Positions 1 to 9,082 of a stretch of DNA of 64,000 nt are shown here, piece by piece. Source of the stretch: CAYSUS01 sp964434165 (GTDB lineage: Bacteria; Planctomycetota; Planctomycetia; Pirellulales; Thermoguttaceae); the NCBI GenBank assembly GCA_964434165.1, contig CAYSUS010000029.1, positions 9,890 to 73,889 of the forward strand, given 5' to 3'. The notes under the pieces are model-generated. The model did no database searches, was not told where the DNA came from, and saw only the letters and a program-made list of their open reading frames with translations. The position numbers and the translations under genes are program-made. The number at the start of each line of letters is the position of its first letter. The first letter of the stretch is position 1.

Positions 1-1020
1 GATTTCGTCTCGAACGACCGGCTGTGGCCCATCGTCGGTCTGCTAGTCCTGGCCGTTCCCACCAGTTGCGTGCTGATGTACGGATGGCCGTTCACACCCC
101 CGTGGCGCGAGCTCGCCGCGGCGCGGATCGACACTGTGGAGGTCTCCGACCTGGTCGCGCTGCCGTGGGACAAGGCCCAGGCGCTAAAGGTCCCGCTGGT
201 CAACGGCAGCTCGTTCGACGCGGGACGCACGCTGCTGGTGCTCCGCGCGCTACACAACGGCGACGAGCTGTTCGTCCAGGCCCAGTGGGACGACGACGAC
301 GAGAACTACGAGTACTGGCCGTGGCGCAAGACCGAGGACGGCTGGGAGTACCTGCAGACGAGCGCCAAGGACGAGTGCAAGTGCTACGAGGACAAGTTCT
401 CGCTGGTCTTCCCGGTCCAACCGGACGGTGATTTCGAGCGGTTCGGATGCGCGGTGAGCTGCCACCTGCACGGCGACTACGGCTGGGGCTACAAGGGCTA
501 CGACCGCCTGCTTGACGTGTGGCACTGGAAGGCCGCCCGGACCGACCCCGCGGGCCAGGTCGACGACAAGTACTGGTCGGTCGTCGACTTCGACAACAAG
601 GACATCGGGCGCCATGGCGACCCCAAGGAGGGCGGCGGATACACCAAGAACCGCAAGGAAGAGATCGACCACCCGCTGTTCCTTCCAGACTCCCCGGACG
701 CCGTCGTCCAGGGCTCGTTTCCCAAGGACCGCGCCGTCGAGTACACTGACGAGGCCGGCGCGGCGATCGCGCCGGAGACGATCGTGCCGGGCGTGGTCAC
801 CGACGCGTTCGTGGGCGACCGCGGCGACGTGACCTGCCGGTCGCGCTACGAAGACGGCCGCTGGACGCTGTACATCCGCCGCAAGCTCGAGACGGGCAGC
901 CCTTACGACGCACAATTCCTCCCGGGCAAGCGGGTTGCCTTCGGATGCGCGGCTTTCGACCACGCCGGCAAGCGCCACGCCCACGCCCTTCCGACGTTCT
1001 ACCTCAAGCTGGCCGAGTGA
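1..1020 (+). CDS. Ethylbenzene dehydrogenase-related haem-binding protein (5' truncated)
   Basis: The frame is already open at base 1, so the N-terminus lies outside the window; 339 residues are visible. A hydrophobic segment at visible residues 8-24 (WPIVGLLVLAVPTSCVL) looks like a membrane anchor or uncleaved signal, so the rest is probably periplasmic. The body carries the hallmarks of the EB_dh/cytochrome c-552-like haem-binding fold: FGCAVSCHLHGDYGWGYKGY followed by LDVWHWKAARTDPAGQVDDK, the GC..CH...LD.WHWKA.R signature of the family, then a beta-rich C-terminus ending in LPTFYLKLAE. Members usually act as b-haem electron-transfer subunits beside cytochromes or molybdoenzymes; the partners would be upstream and are not visible. 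The call rests on motif recognition; substrate and partner are unknown. Confidence 0.72.
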   Translation, partial: DFVSNDRLWPIVGLLVLAVPTSCVLMYGWPFTPPWRELAAARIDTVEVSDLVALPWDKAQALKVPLVNGSSFDAGRTLLVLRALHNGDELFVQAQWDDDDENYEYWPWRKTEDGWEYLQTSAKDECKCYEDKFSLVFPVQPDGDFERFGCAVSCHLHGDYGWGYKGYDRLLDVWHWKAARTDPAGQVDDKYWSVVDFDNKDIGRHGDPKEGGGYTKNRKEEIDHPLFLPDSPDAVVQGSFPKDRAVEYTDEAGAAIAPETIVPGVVTDAFVGDRGDVTCRSRYEDGRWTLYIRRKLETGSPYDAQFLPGKRVAFGCAAFDHAGKRHAHALPTFYLKLAE

Positions 1021-1068
1021 CCGCGGGGGCTGTCCCCCTGCCGGTCCCAACCGGGAGAGGAAACAGCC

Positions 1069-4000
1069 ATGTGCAGCCCGCTCGCTCCAGTGCGGCCTGG
1101 CGCCGCCGCCTTCGCCATCCTGGGCGCCATCGCGGTCCTCGCCTCGGCGCCATCAACCGTCGAGGCCGTCTCTCAGGACGTCCTCTGCGTCCGCGACGAT
1201 CACGGCAACTGGGGCGGCTCGACCGAGGGCATGACGCACCAGGTTGCCCCGGGCTACGAGGCCAAGAAGGTCCTCGACCTCTCGTCCGTGCCCGAGGAGT
1301 TCTGGAACCAGGCGACCGAGGTCCGGCTCTCGGCCTACTTCTGCATCCGCGACTACTCGGTGGTCGCCCTCGGCAAGGCCAACGGGCTGGACGAGGCGAT
1401 CGAGATCTTGGTCAACGGCCACGTACACCGCGTGCCGACGGGGGACGGGCTGCCGGCCTGGCGCGACGGCCGGCCCATGCAGTCCTTCATGCGGTGGCAC
1501 GATTTTCCGGTGCCCAAGGAGCACCTCAGACGCGGGCCGAACGAGATCGTGCTGCGCAAGGCCAAGGCCCCGGGCAAGAGCAGCCCGGACGATTACCTCT
1601 ACCTGGGCATCGACACCAGCGTCGAGGGCGGCAACAGCTTCGTGCGGTTCGGCCCGCAGTCGGAGTGGCGCCGGGACAAGCTGACGGTGCCGGGCGGAGC
1701 GGGCGAGTACATGGTGCGAGCGTACCTGATCCGCGGCGAGCGGGGATTCACCGCGGTCTGGCGGGCCGAGAAGGACAAGGCCGACGACCCGGCCGGGATG
1801 ATTGCCTACGCAGGATCGCATGGCCCCACCGCGCGCGTGGAATGGGAGGCGGAACGGATCGACCGCTTGGCCCCGATCACGGCGGTCGTGGAGACCGGCA
1901 GCGACGCCCCGTTCTCCTTCCACTGGCTCGACGCCGACGGCACGCCTGTCATGCCACCGATCCAGGCCAAGGGACCGCGCTTCGAAACCTACCTGAAGCC
2001 GCCCCTGGAGCAGCTTCCCAGCGGGATCGAATTGGACAAGAAGGTCGCGGTCGAGTCGGTGACGGTCCGGGCGACAAGGGGTTATCACCCTCGATCGCCG
2101 CGAATCGACATGTGCCCTGCGATCGCCCAGCCCGCCGGGACCAAGAAGGACCGCAAGCCTTCTTGCCGGATCACGGACTCCGGAAAGCGGATCGTAATCG
2201 AGAACGCGACACTACGCGCCGAGTTCCGGATCCGCGACCGGCGCCTCAACCTGGTCTCGCTCTACAACGAGCTGGCCGCAGCGGAGATGATCCGCCGTCC
2301 CGACGATTGCGCGCTGTTCCTCGTCGAAGTGGACGGCCGCCGCTACGCCGGCTCGCGGGACTTCACCGTTCAGCAGATGGAGTTGAGCAAACCGGGCTTC
2401 TGTCTTGCACTGCACTCCGCGGAGGCAGGCGTTGCGGCCAAGCTCCGGGTATGGACCGAAAAGAAAACTGGGCTCGACCCAGGCCTGTACATGGGCCTGG
2501 AGGTGGAAGCGCCGTCCGGGCCGGTCGATTTCAAGCTCGCCTTCCCGCACCTGGCCGGGCTGGCCGTGAGCGACGACCCGGCCGACGACTACTACTTCTT
2601 CCCGTACGGGGGCGGGATCATCGCCGATACCCCAGCCCTCATCCGAGCCGGATACGGCGACCACCAGGCCCTGTACCAGGTGATGGACCTGTTCAGCCCC
2701 AAGCGGGGTGCGGGCTTGGCCGTCCAGTGCCTGGACGCAGACGGACGGTACAAGGTCCTGGCCTTGCGTAAGCATCTGCCTGGCAGACAGGAAACCAACG
2801 GCGACGTGGCCCGGCCGCCCACCGCTCCCGAGTATTGCTGGAGCAATCCGCTTCAGGCCGTGCCCGGCACGAGCCTCGCCGTGGAGTATCTCCGCCGCAC
2901 GCGCGAGCCGGGCGAGTCCTTTGCGGCCAAGGACGTCAAGCTCGTCCCGCACCCCGGGGACTGGCACCACGCCATGCTCCTTTACGCCGAGTGGTGCCGG
3001 ACGCATTGGAAGTTCCGCTCCATGCCCTCGCGCCTCAGTGGGGTGTGGAACATGATCGCCGCCGGATGGGGCAAGAGCCCGATCTATCGCGACGGCAAGT
3101 ACCGCACCGACTTCCTCCTCCCCAAATGCGACTGCCTGGAGCTGATGAGTTGGTGGGAGTGGTCGTCGATGGGGCCGGGCGGGTTCCCGCTCGACCAGCT
3201 CAAGGAGAAGCTGGGCCAGGCCAAGTACGAGCGGTGGCAGAGCTACCTCGTCGCCGACCCGGTCACGGGCAAGCTCATGTTCTCCAACAACCCGGGCGAC
3301 TACGACGGCTACAATGGGAGGTGGGGCGGACTGCCGGCCCTGCGCAAGGCGATCGAGGACTACCAGAAGCGCGGCGCGCTGGTCACGCTGTACACCGATC
3401 CGTTCCGCGTGGACCGGGCAAGCAAGTGCGGGCGCGAGCATGGAGAGAAGTGGGGCGTCGTCGATCCCGACGGGAGCTACCGCGACGACTATGACGCCTG
3501 GCGCATGTGCCACGACGTGGCCGAATACCGGAAGTGGGTCGCCGAGAACATGGCCCGGGTGATGCGCGAGACCGGGGCCGATGGCATCCGCCTGGACGAG
3601 TACGGCCATCGCGGCTCGGCCTGCTTCAGCAAGCATCACGAGCACACCTATGCCGAGCCGGGCTGCACGGAATGGCAGCGGGGCGTGGCCGAGGCCACGC
3701 GCCTGGTGCGAAATGCCATGGACGAAGTCAAGCCCGACAGCGTGCTGACCACCGAGCACCCGGGCTACGACTTCCTCATGCCGCATATCGAGGGCTGCAT
3801 CACCTACGACCTGACCGTGCTGGCCTCCCCGTTGCGCCCGCTGGAGTGCAACCTGCAGCGTTTCTACTTCCCGTGGTGCAAGGCCTACGAGCTCGACCAC
3901 CGCGGGGCCGACCGCGGGCACCGCAAGCGGTTCTGGAACGCCGTCGGCTCGTTCGGCAGCTACTACCCGGACGAGATGTACCGAGTGCTGAAGGAGCATC

Positions 4001-4293
4001 AGGACGTCTTCTCCAGCGACAACTGCCGGGCGCTCGTGCCGACGTTGGCCAGGCATGTTTACGCCAACCGGTTTGATTCGGGCGGCAAGACGGTCTGGAC
4101 GCTCTACAACGCCGCGGGACATTCGCACTACGGGCCCGTGCTCCGCGTGCCGATGGAAGACGGGCAGCAGGTCGTGGGGCTGTTCGGCGCTCAGGCCTTG
4201 GAGGCTCGGCGTGACGGAAAGGAGACGGTCGTGACGCTGTTCCTCGGACGGGACGACGTGGCCTGCGTGGCGCGGTGGTCGGATGGCAGGTGA
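1069..4293 (+). CDS. Secreted TIM-barrel glycoside hydrolase-like protein (DUF6259-type)
   Basis: A 1074-residue exported protein. The start is supported by a purine-rich site (GAGAGGAAA) about 7 bases upstream, and residues 1-33 form a signal peptide ending near TVEAVS. The N-terminal half is beta-rich. The C-terminal half (about residues 640-1000) reads as a TIM barrel: conserved LMSWWEWSSMG, LVTLYTDPFRVD, ETGADGIRLDEYGHRG (acidic D843/E844 at a strand end, the position of catalytic acids in many retaining glycosidases) and VLTTEHPGYDFLMPH. This resembles the DUF6259 glycosidase-like family, so a periplasmic or secreted polysaccharide-degrading role is inferred; substrate is unknown. Its last 11 bases overlap the next gene, whose start codon lies inside it, so the two are probably co-transcribed despite unrelated roles. 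Confidence 0.62.
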   Translation: MCSPLAPVRPGAAAFAILGAIAVLASAPSTVEAVSQDVLCVRDDHGNWGGSTEGMTHQVAPGYEAKKVLDLSSVPEEFWNQATEVRLSAYFCIRDYSVVALGKANGLDEAIEILVNGHVHRVPTGDGLPAWRDGRPMQSFMRWHDFPVPKEHLRRGPNEIVLRKAKAPGKSSPDDYLYLGIDTSVEGGNSFVRFGPQSEWRRDKLTVPGGAGEYMVRAYLIRGERGFTAVWRAEKDKADDPAGMIAYAGSHGPTARVEWEAERIDRLAPITAVVETGSDAPFSFHWLDADGTPVMPPIQAKGPRFETYLKPPLEQLPSGIELDKKVAVESVTVRATRGYHPRSPRIDMCPAIAQPAGTKKDRKPSCRITDSGKRIVIENATLRAEFRIRDRRLNLVSLYNELAAAEMIRRPDDCALFLVEVDGRRYAGSRDFTVQQMELSKPGFCLALHSAEAGVAAKLRVWTEKKTGLDPGLYMGLEVEAPSGPVDFKLAFPHLAGLAVSDDPADDYYFFPYGGGIIADTPALIRAGYGDHQALYQVMDLFSPKRGAGLAVQCLDADGRYKVLALRKHLPGRQETNGDVARPPTAPEYCWSNPLQAVPGTSLAVEYLRRTREPGESFAAKDVKLVPHPGDWHHAMLLYAEWCRTHWKFRSMPSRLSGVWNMIAAGWGKSPIYRDGKYRTDFLLPKCDCLELMSWWEWSSMGPGGFPLDQLKEKLGQAKYERWQSYLVADPVTGKLMFSNNPGDYDGYNGRWGGLPALRKAIEDYQKRGALVTLYTDPFRVDRASKCGREHGEKWGVVDPDGSYRDDYDAWRMCHDVAEYRKWVAENMARVMRETGADGIRLDEYGHRGSACFSKHHEHTYAEPGCTEWQRGVAEATRLVRNAMDEVKPDSVLTTEHPGYDFLMPHIEGCITYDLTVLASPLRPLECNLQRFYFPWCKAYELDHRGADRGHRKRFWNAVGSFGSYYPDEMYRVLKEHQDVFSSDNCRALVPTLARHVYANRFDSGGKTVWTLYNAAGHSHYGPVLRVPMEDGQQVVGLFGAQALEARRDGKETVVTLFLGRDDVACVARWSDGR

Positions 4294-5488
4294 GCCGCTT
4301 CAGGTCGTCGAGCTTACGCCGGCGGGACGCGGCGCGATCGCCACGGTCCTCGTCGTGGGAGCGGGGGCGGTGGAGGCCGTCCAGAGCGTGTTCCGCCCTG
4401 TGCCCGGCGGTGCGCTGGGCGAGAGGGAGGCGGATCGGCCGGTGTTCGGACGTTTCGGCCCGGCGCCCGGCGAGGAAGTGATCGTGCTGCGCCGTGACGG
4501 CGGGGTCGTGGAGATATGCTGCCACGGCGGGCGGGCCGCGGTCGAGCGGGTGCGGCGGCAGATGATCGCCGCCGGCGGCAAGTCGGTCGCGTGGGAGGAA
4601 TGGGTCCGCGCGTCGTGCGGCGACCCGATCGTGGCCGAGGCCCGCATCGCCCTGGCCCACGCCTGGACGGAACGAGCGGCTTGGATCCTGCTGGACCAGT
4701 TCCACGGGGCGCTTTCGCGCGAGTTGGCCGCGATTGCCGACCTGGCGGAAGCCGGAGCGATCGACGATTCGGCCCGGCGTCTTGACGAGCTGCTCGCCCT
4801 GGCTCCCCTCGGGCTCCACCTGGTCGAGCCCTGGCGGGTGGTGCTGGCCGGCCGGCCGAACGCGGGCAAGAGCAGCCTCGTAAACGCGATCCTCGGCTAC
4901 GGTCGCTCGATCGTGCATCACGAGCCGGGTACCACGCGCGATGCGGTCGCGGCCGAGACCGCGCTGGACGGCTGGCCCGTCGAGCTGAGCGATACGGCCG
5001 GGCTGCGCACCGGCGGGGGAGCGGTCGAAACGCTGGGCGTGGAGAAGACGCGGCGTTGCCTGGACGCGGCCGACCTTGTCGTGCTGGTCTTCGACCGAAG
5101 CCGGCCCTTCTCTCGTGACGACGCGGAGCTGGCCGCCGAGATGCCCGAGGCCCTGCGCGTCCACAACAAGGCCGACCTGCCTTCGGCCGAGCGAGAACGA
5201 CCCACGGGGCTTGCCACGAGCGCGGTGACGGGTGTGGGGGTCCAGGAGCTGATCCAGGAGATCGCCGACCGGCTCGTGCCCCGCGTCCCGCCGCCGGGAG
5301 CGGGGGTCCCGTTTGCTTCGCAGCAGGCGAGTCTCCTGGCCACGGCGCGGGACGCGATCGAGGCCGGCGCGCTCGAACGGGCCTGCGGCGTCCTGCAGTG
5401 GCTGGGGACATCAGATCGTCGCGGACGCCGCGACCATGCCGTCGGCCGGACGTCATACCCCCCAATGTTTCCGCGAAATCGGCCTTGA
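4283..5488 (+). CDS. mnmE: MnmE/TrmE-like tRNA modification GTPase, short C-terminus
   Basis: A 401-residue protein with MnmE architecture: an N-terminal folate-binding-like domain (ELTPAGRGAIATVLV and the VEICCHGGRAAV segment at residues 75-87), a helical part, and an inserted G domain with GRPNAGKSS (190-198), TTRD, DTAG (237-240) and NKAD (295-298). In characterised MnmE the enzyme works with MnmG on the wobble uridine of tRNAs, and a C-terminal C-[ILVF]-GK motif is essential. Here the protein is about 50 residues shorter than the usual 450, and the tail after residue 365 contains no such motif, so the classical activity is uncertain. The start ATG lies inside the 3' end of the preceding gene (11-base overlap), favouring coupling. 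It could be a divergent paralogue rather than true MnmE. Confidence 0.7.
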   Translation: MAGEPLQVVELTPAGRGAIATVLVVGAGAVEAVQSVFRPVPGGALGEREADRPVFGRFGPAPGEEVIVLRRDGGVVEICCHGGRAAVERVRRQMIAAGGKSVAWEEWVRASCGDPIVAEARIALAHAWTERAAWILLDQFHGALSRELAAIADLAEAGAIDDSARRLDELLALAPLGLHLVEPWRVVLAGRPNAGKSSLVNAILGYGRSIVHHEPGTTRDAVAAETALDGWPVELSDTAGLRTGGGAVETLGVEKTRRCLDAADLVVLVFDRSRPFSRDDAELAAEMPEALRVHNKADLPSAERERPTGLATSAVTGVGVQELIQEIADRLVPRVPPPGAGVPFASQQASLLATARDAIEAGALERACGVLQWLGTSDRRGRRDHAVGRTSYPPMFPRNRP

Positions 5489-5701
5489 TTGGGCCTGCAC
5501 GGGCGGGAATCTGTCTGGACTCGCCGGTTTGAAGCCAGGTAAACTACGCCGATCAAATTTCCTGGCCATGCTGGCAATATTATTGCCGTGGCGAGGATTC
5601 CCCATGGATGGGGGTCGCGGGACCGATGGGCTGCGCGATGCGGGCTTCGCGGCCGCACGCGGTCTTGAGGGACTCGCGATGGCGTTCAGGAGGAACACGC
5701 T

Positions 5702-8122
5702 ATGCGCTCAAGACCGATCTGGCGGGCACGCTCTTCGTTTCTGGCCTTGTTGGCTGCGCTCGCGGGCGTGACGGCCTCGGCTCATGCCCAGGGTGGACAG
5801 CCCGGCTATCGGGAGGTCGAGGACAATCCTCCCTCTCAGACCCACGGGTACCGGGGCGACGTGGTGCCGGCCGTGGCCAGCGATCCGGTCGTGCCGAAAG
5901 GCCGGCGGTTGGGCGAGGGCGTGATTCCAACCCGGCCGCCCTTCTCGGCCCGGTGGGGAATCGCCGTGCCGCCCGGCGCGGCTGCGCCGCCGGACCGGGA
6001 AGCCGCCTCCGATCCCCCAGCGGACGGCGACGGGGCATTGAGCGATGCCAGCCCCGCTGAGCCTTCGCCGAACCCGTTCCGGCGATCCGACGGTCCGACG
6101 AACACCGCGCCGATCGATCTGCCCGGCGACGTCGCCCTGCCCGGCGATGGGCCTCCCGACGTGCCCGCGCGCGAGCGGTTGCAGGTGGAGGTTGCCCTTC
6201 CTTCCAGCCCGGACTACTCCGGAGGCGGCGCGGCCGGGGCCAGCGCCCGTGTGGAGGGCACGGCCGATCGACCCGCGATCGAGGTCCGGCCGGTCGAGCC
6301 ACCGGCCGTGGAGATCCCCGAGCCGAACCCCGAGCCGGTCGCGTCGGAGCCGCCGGCATCGTCCAACGAGGCCGTGCCCGGGGATGAGCCGCTCAAGCCA
6401 ATTCCCGATCCCCAGCACGCCGGCCCGGTCGAGATCGATCCGGCCAGCTTCAACGGAGCCACGCCCGGCGTGACCTCGCGGGAGAAGCTCCAGACCGCGT
6501 GGGGGCCACCGAAGCAGGTGGCCAAACAGGGGGCCACGGAGCTTCACCTGTACACCATCGAGCCGTTTGACCGGGTGGAGGTCGCGCTGGCCCAGGACAA
6601 GGTATCGTCGATCGTCATCCGGTTGCAGCAGCCGTTCCCGGCTAAGACCGTGGCCGAGCAACTGGAGCTGTCGCGGGTCCGCCCCGTGCTGATCTCCAAT
6701 GAGCTGGGCGAGATCCTCGGACAGGCGTATCCCGAGCGGGGAGTGATCTTCGCGTTCGAGCCGTCTAAGGAACCGGGCAAGACCTCCATGCACGTGGTGC
6801 AGATCATCCTCGAGCCGATCGGGCCCGAGCCGTTCCTGCTGCGCGCGGAGACGATTCTCGACGTCGAGCCGCAACACGCCCTGGCCGATCTCGATCAGGC
6901 CCTGAAGATGACCCCGGAAAACGCCCGCGCCCAATGGCTCCGCGCGCGGGTCCTCACCGCGCTGGGGCAGCCCGGCAAGGCCCTCCACTCGGCAGCCGAA
7001 TCCGTGCGCCTGGACCCCAGCAACCCGCACCACCACGTCACGCGGGCTCAGATCCTCGGTCAGGTCGGGCAGTACGCCGAGGCGCGGGAGGCCGCCGAGC
7101 GGGCCCTGGAGACGGGCGAGACCCGCCCTCACGTCAAGGCCCGCGCGCTGTGCCTGTTGGGCGATCTGGCGGGCACGGGCCCCGAGACCGACTACAAGAA
7201 GGCCATCGAGTACCACATCGAATCGATCAAGACGGCCGATCCGCTGGCGGTCTCGCCGCATCCGGCCATTCGACTGGCCGCGAAGGACGTGCTGGTCGAC
7301 GCCCACCTCGGCGCGGCGCACGACATCGCCTGGGGCGTCTTCAAACAGAAAGAGACGGCGGTTCCCAAGTGGCTGAGCCGGGCTTCGGCCTTCGCCGACG
7401 AAGTCATGGAGAACGACGGGGGCTCGGACGAGTACCGGTTCCGCGTGGCCAGCCGCGCCCTGGCCGCCTACGTCGGGACGCGCGGGGAGCTCGATCCAGG
7501 CGACTGGGCCGAGAGGTGCCTGGAGGTCGGAGGCCGGCTGATCGAGTCGGCACGCGACTCCGCGCGCAAGGAGCAGGCCGCCTGGAACCTGGGCCTGGCC
7601 CTGTACGACGCCTTGCAGATCTACCAGCTTCGGACCGACAGCGCCAAGGCCCTGAAGTACGGCGAGCTGGCCGTCCGCTATCTCGAACAGGGCGGGGTGG
7701 CCAGGCAGAACACGATGACGTACGGGTATCTCATGGGGCGCGTGTACTTTCGGGTGGGCGTCGTCCACGCGGTGGGGGAGCAGAACCATCGCGCGGCCAT
7801 CACCTGGTTCGACAAGGCTGTCCCCCTCCTCTCCAAGCCCATCCCGCAGCAGGCCCTGGGCAACCTCTCGCGCCACGGCGAGACCTTCGTCAGCATGGCC
7901 GTGTCGTACTGGGAGGTGGGCCAGCGCGAGAGAGCGCGCGACCTGACCGCCAGGGGCGTCGCCTACATGGAACAGGCCGTGCGCGACGGTTCGGCCGACA
8001 GCTCGATCCTGGCCGTTCCCTACGCCAACCTGGCCACCATGCACGAGGCGATGGGCGAGGAGAGCATGGCCGAGAAGTGGGCGGAGATGGCCGCCCAGAT
8101 CAGGGGCACGTCGGTGCAGTAG
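5702..8122 (+). CDS. Exported TPR-repeat protein
   Basis: An 806-residue protein whose start follows AGGAGGA by 7 bases. Residues 1-29 are a typical signal peptide (MRSRPIWRARSSFLALLAAL onwards, Ala-X-Ala cleavage near SAHAQ). Residues about 30-250 are a low-complexity Pro/Glu/Ala-rich linker. A compact beta-containing domain (about 260-375) precedes several tetratricopeptide repeats: residues about 380-470 contain clear TPR phasing (ALADLDQALKMTPENARAQW, ALHSAAESVRLDPSNPHHHV, EAREAAERALE), and weaker helical repeats run to the C-terminus. TPRs mediate protein-protein contacts, so a periplasmic scaffold role is inferred; no enzymatic motif is visible. The 213 bases upstream hold no other gene, so it probably has its own promoter. 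Confidence 0.7.
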   Translation: MRSRPIWRARSSFLALLAALAGVTASAHAQGGQPGYREVEDNPPSQTHGYRGDVVPAVASDPVVPKGRRLGEGVIPTRPPFSARWGIAVPPGAAAPPDREAASDPPADGDGALSDASPAEPSPNPFRRSDGPTNTAPIDLPGDVALPGDGPPDVPARERLQVEVALPSSPDYSGGGAAGASARVEGTADRPAIEVRPVEPPAVEIPEPNPEPVASEPPASSNEAVPGDEPLKPIPDPQHAGPVEIDPASFNGATPGVTSREKLQTAWGPPKQVAKQGATELHLYTIEPFDRVEVALAQDKVSSIVIRLQQPFPAKTVAEQLELSRVRPVLISNELGEILGQAYPERGVIFAFEPSKEPGKTSMHVVQIILEPIGPEPFLLRAETILDVEPQHALADLDQALKMTPENARAQWLRARVLTALGQPGKALHSAAESVRLDPSNPHHHVTRAQILGQVGQYAEAREAAERALETGETRPHVKARALCLLGDLAGTGPETDYKKAIEYHIESIKTADPLAVSPHPAIRLAAKDVLVDAHLGAAHDIAWGVFKQKETAVPKWLSRASAFADEVMENDGGSDEYRFRVASRALAAYVGTRGELDPGDWAERCLEVGGRLIESARDSARKEQAAWNLGLALYDALQIYQLRTDSAKALKYGELAVRYLEQGGVARQNTMTYGYLMGRVYFRVGVVHAVGEQNHRAAITWFDKAVPLLSKPIPQQALGNLSRHGETFVSMAVSYWEVGQRERARDLTARGVAYMEQAVRDGSADSSILAVPYANLATMHEAMGEESMAEKWAEMAAQIRGTSVQ

Positions 8123-8239
8123 CCATTGCCGCCAGGGGCGAACACGCGGTCGCCGCCCGACCCTTGCGTGCTGCGGCGGGTCGGCGCGCCTCGCGGCGGG
8201 CCTTCTCAGAGGCTATCCTGGCACGAGGAGGACCCTGCC

Positions 8240-8710
8240 GTGCTCGTCCGGCTGTTGCTGCTGTTCACGATCATCCCCCTGGTCGATCTGGCCCTGCTGC
8301 TGTGGATCGGGGAGCACACGGCCTGGTGGTTCGCACTGCTGCTCGTGCTGGTGACCGGCGTGGTCGGGGCGTGGCTTGCGCGGCACGAGGGGATTCGCTG
8401 CATGCTCGAGTTCCGTCGGCGGGTGAGCCGGGGCGAGTTGCCCACCGACGCGCTGATGGACGGCGTGCTGATCCTCGTGGCCGGGGCGCTTCTGGTCACG
8501 CCGGGGGTGCTGACCGACGCGGTCGGCCTGGCGCTGCTGCTCCCGCCTAGCCGGCGTCTAATCCGCGAGGCCGTCAAGCGACGCATCCGCGCCCGCGTCG
8601 CGTTCTACACCACGCAGTACGGCGGCGGAGGCGGTCCCCCGCGCCGCGACGAGATCATCGACGTGCGCGTGATCGACGGCGACGACCGGCCCGGCGGCGA
8701 GGAGCCCTGA
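8240..8710 (+). CDS. fxsA: FxsA family membrane protein
   Basis: A GTG start at 8240 is chosen because GAGGAGGA sits 7 bases upstream and translation from there begins directly with the first membrane segment; upstream in-frame codons would add an unrelated Arg/Pro-rich tail. The 156-residue product matches FxsA (suppressor of F-exclusion of phage T7): three to four hydrophobic segments (LLLLFTIIPLVDLALLLWIG, AWWFALLLVLVTGVVGAWLA, LILVAGALLVTPGVLTDAVG), the conserved LTPG.LTD.xG.xLLLPP motif, and a basic, Gly-rich cytoplasmic tail. Such proteins sit in the inner membrane; their cellular role outside phage exclusion is unknown. Eight-fold shorter than its neighbours and separated by 117 bases from the TPR gene. 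Confidence 0.85.
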   Translation: MLVRLLLLFTIIPLVDLALLLWIGEHTAWWFALLLVLVTGVVGAWLARHEGIRCMLEFRRRVSRGELPTDALMDGVLILVAGALLVTPGVLTDAVGLALLLPPSRRLIREAVKRRIRARVAFYTTQYGGGGGPPRRDEIIDVRVIDGDDRPGGEEP

Positions 8711-8758
8711 GGGGGCCATCGGGGCGAGGTCTCCCGACCGGGAGACGCGCATCGGCCG

Positions 8759-8887
8759 TCAGCCGCGCCGCGGGCGAGGCCGGTTCCTTTGTTCGGCGCA
8801 CCCCTGGACTAGCAGGTAGGCCATAAGAGGGGCGATGAGGATGATTCCCAGTTTGGGCGAGCAGATCAGCTCGATCAGCCTGTCCAC
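8759..8887 (-). CDS. Possible small single-pass membrane protein
   Basis: A 42-codon frame on the minus strand starting with GTG (8885-8887) and ending TGA (8759-8761). It encodes a hydrophobic stretch (LGIILIAPLMAYLLVQG, about residues 13-29) followed by a strongly basic tail (RNRPRPRRG), a layout seen in small bacterial inner-membrane proteins. A weak GGGAA lies 7 bases before the start. No homologue is recognised, and a short frame in GC-rich DNA can be fortuitous, so this is tentative. It occupies much of the otherwise empty 370-base gap between fxsA and the amide-ligase cluster. Confidence 0.3.
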   Translation of the reverse strand: MDRLIELICSPKLGIILIAPLMAYLLVQGCAEQRNRPRPRRG

Positions 8888-9016
8888 GCGATCATTCCCG
8901 GTGCATGGTTGGAGACGGGAGGGCGTTCTCGGCGGGGCCTCATGAGAAGCCTAGGTTACGATCGCGCGCGGGGAGCGGCCGTGGCGGATGTCGGCCAACT
9001 TCGGCGGACGATGATC

Positions 9017-9046
9017 TTGTCAGATACCGGCCGTCGTCTCTATGCT
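9017..9046 (+). promoter_or_regulatory. Candidate sigma-70-type promoter of the amide-ligase cluster
   Basis: TTGTCA (9017-9022), an 18-base spacer and TATGCT (9041-9046) match the -35/-10 consensus at 5 and 4 of 6 positions. Transcription would begin near 9053, about 30 bases before the TTG start of the first cluster gene. No other gene start is near, so this is the natural promoter for the four-gene set that follows. Sequence-only prediction. Confidence 0.45.
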
Positions 9047-9082
9047 TAGCGGGAGTGGAAGCCCGTCCGCGGAGCCTCCCGA

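Noticed and set aside
945..2771. Open plus-strand frame of 608 codons
   Set aside because: Out of frame with the secreted TIM-barrel gene, Arg/Gly/Pro-rich, no domain.
5708..8044. Open minus-strand frame of 778 codons
   Set aside because: Antisense to the TPR gene, which has signal peptide, repeats and Shine-Dalgarno; the antisense product has no recognisable domain.
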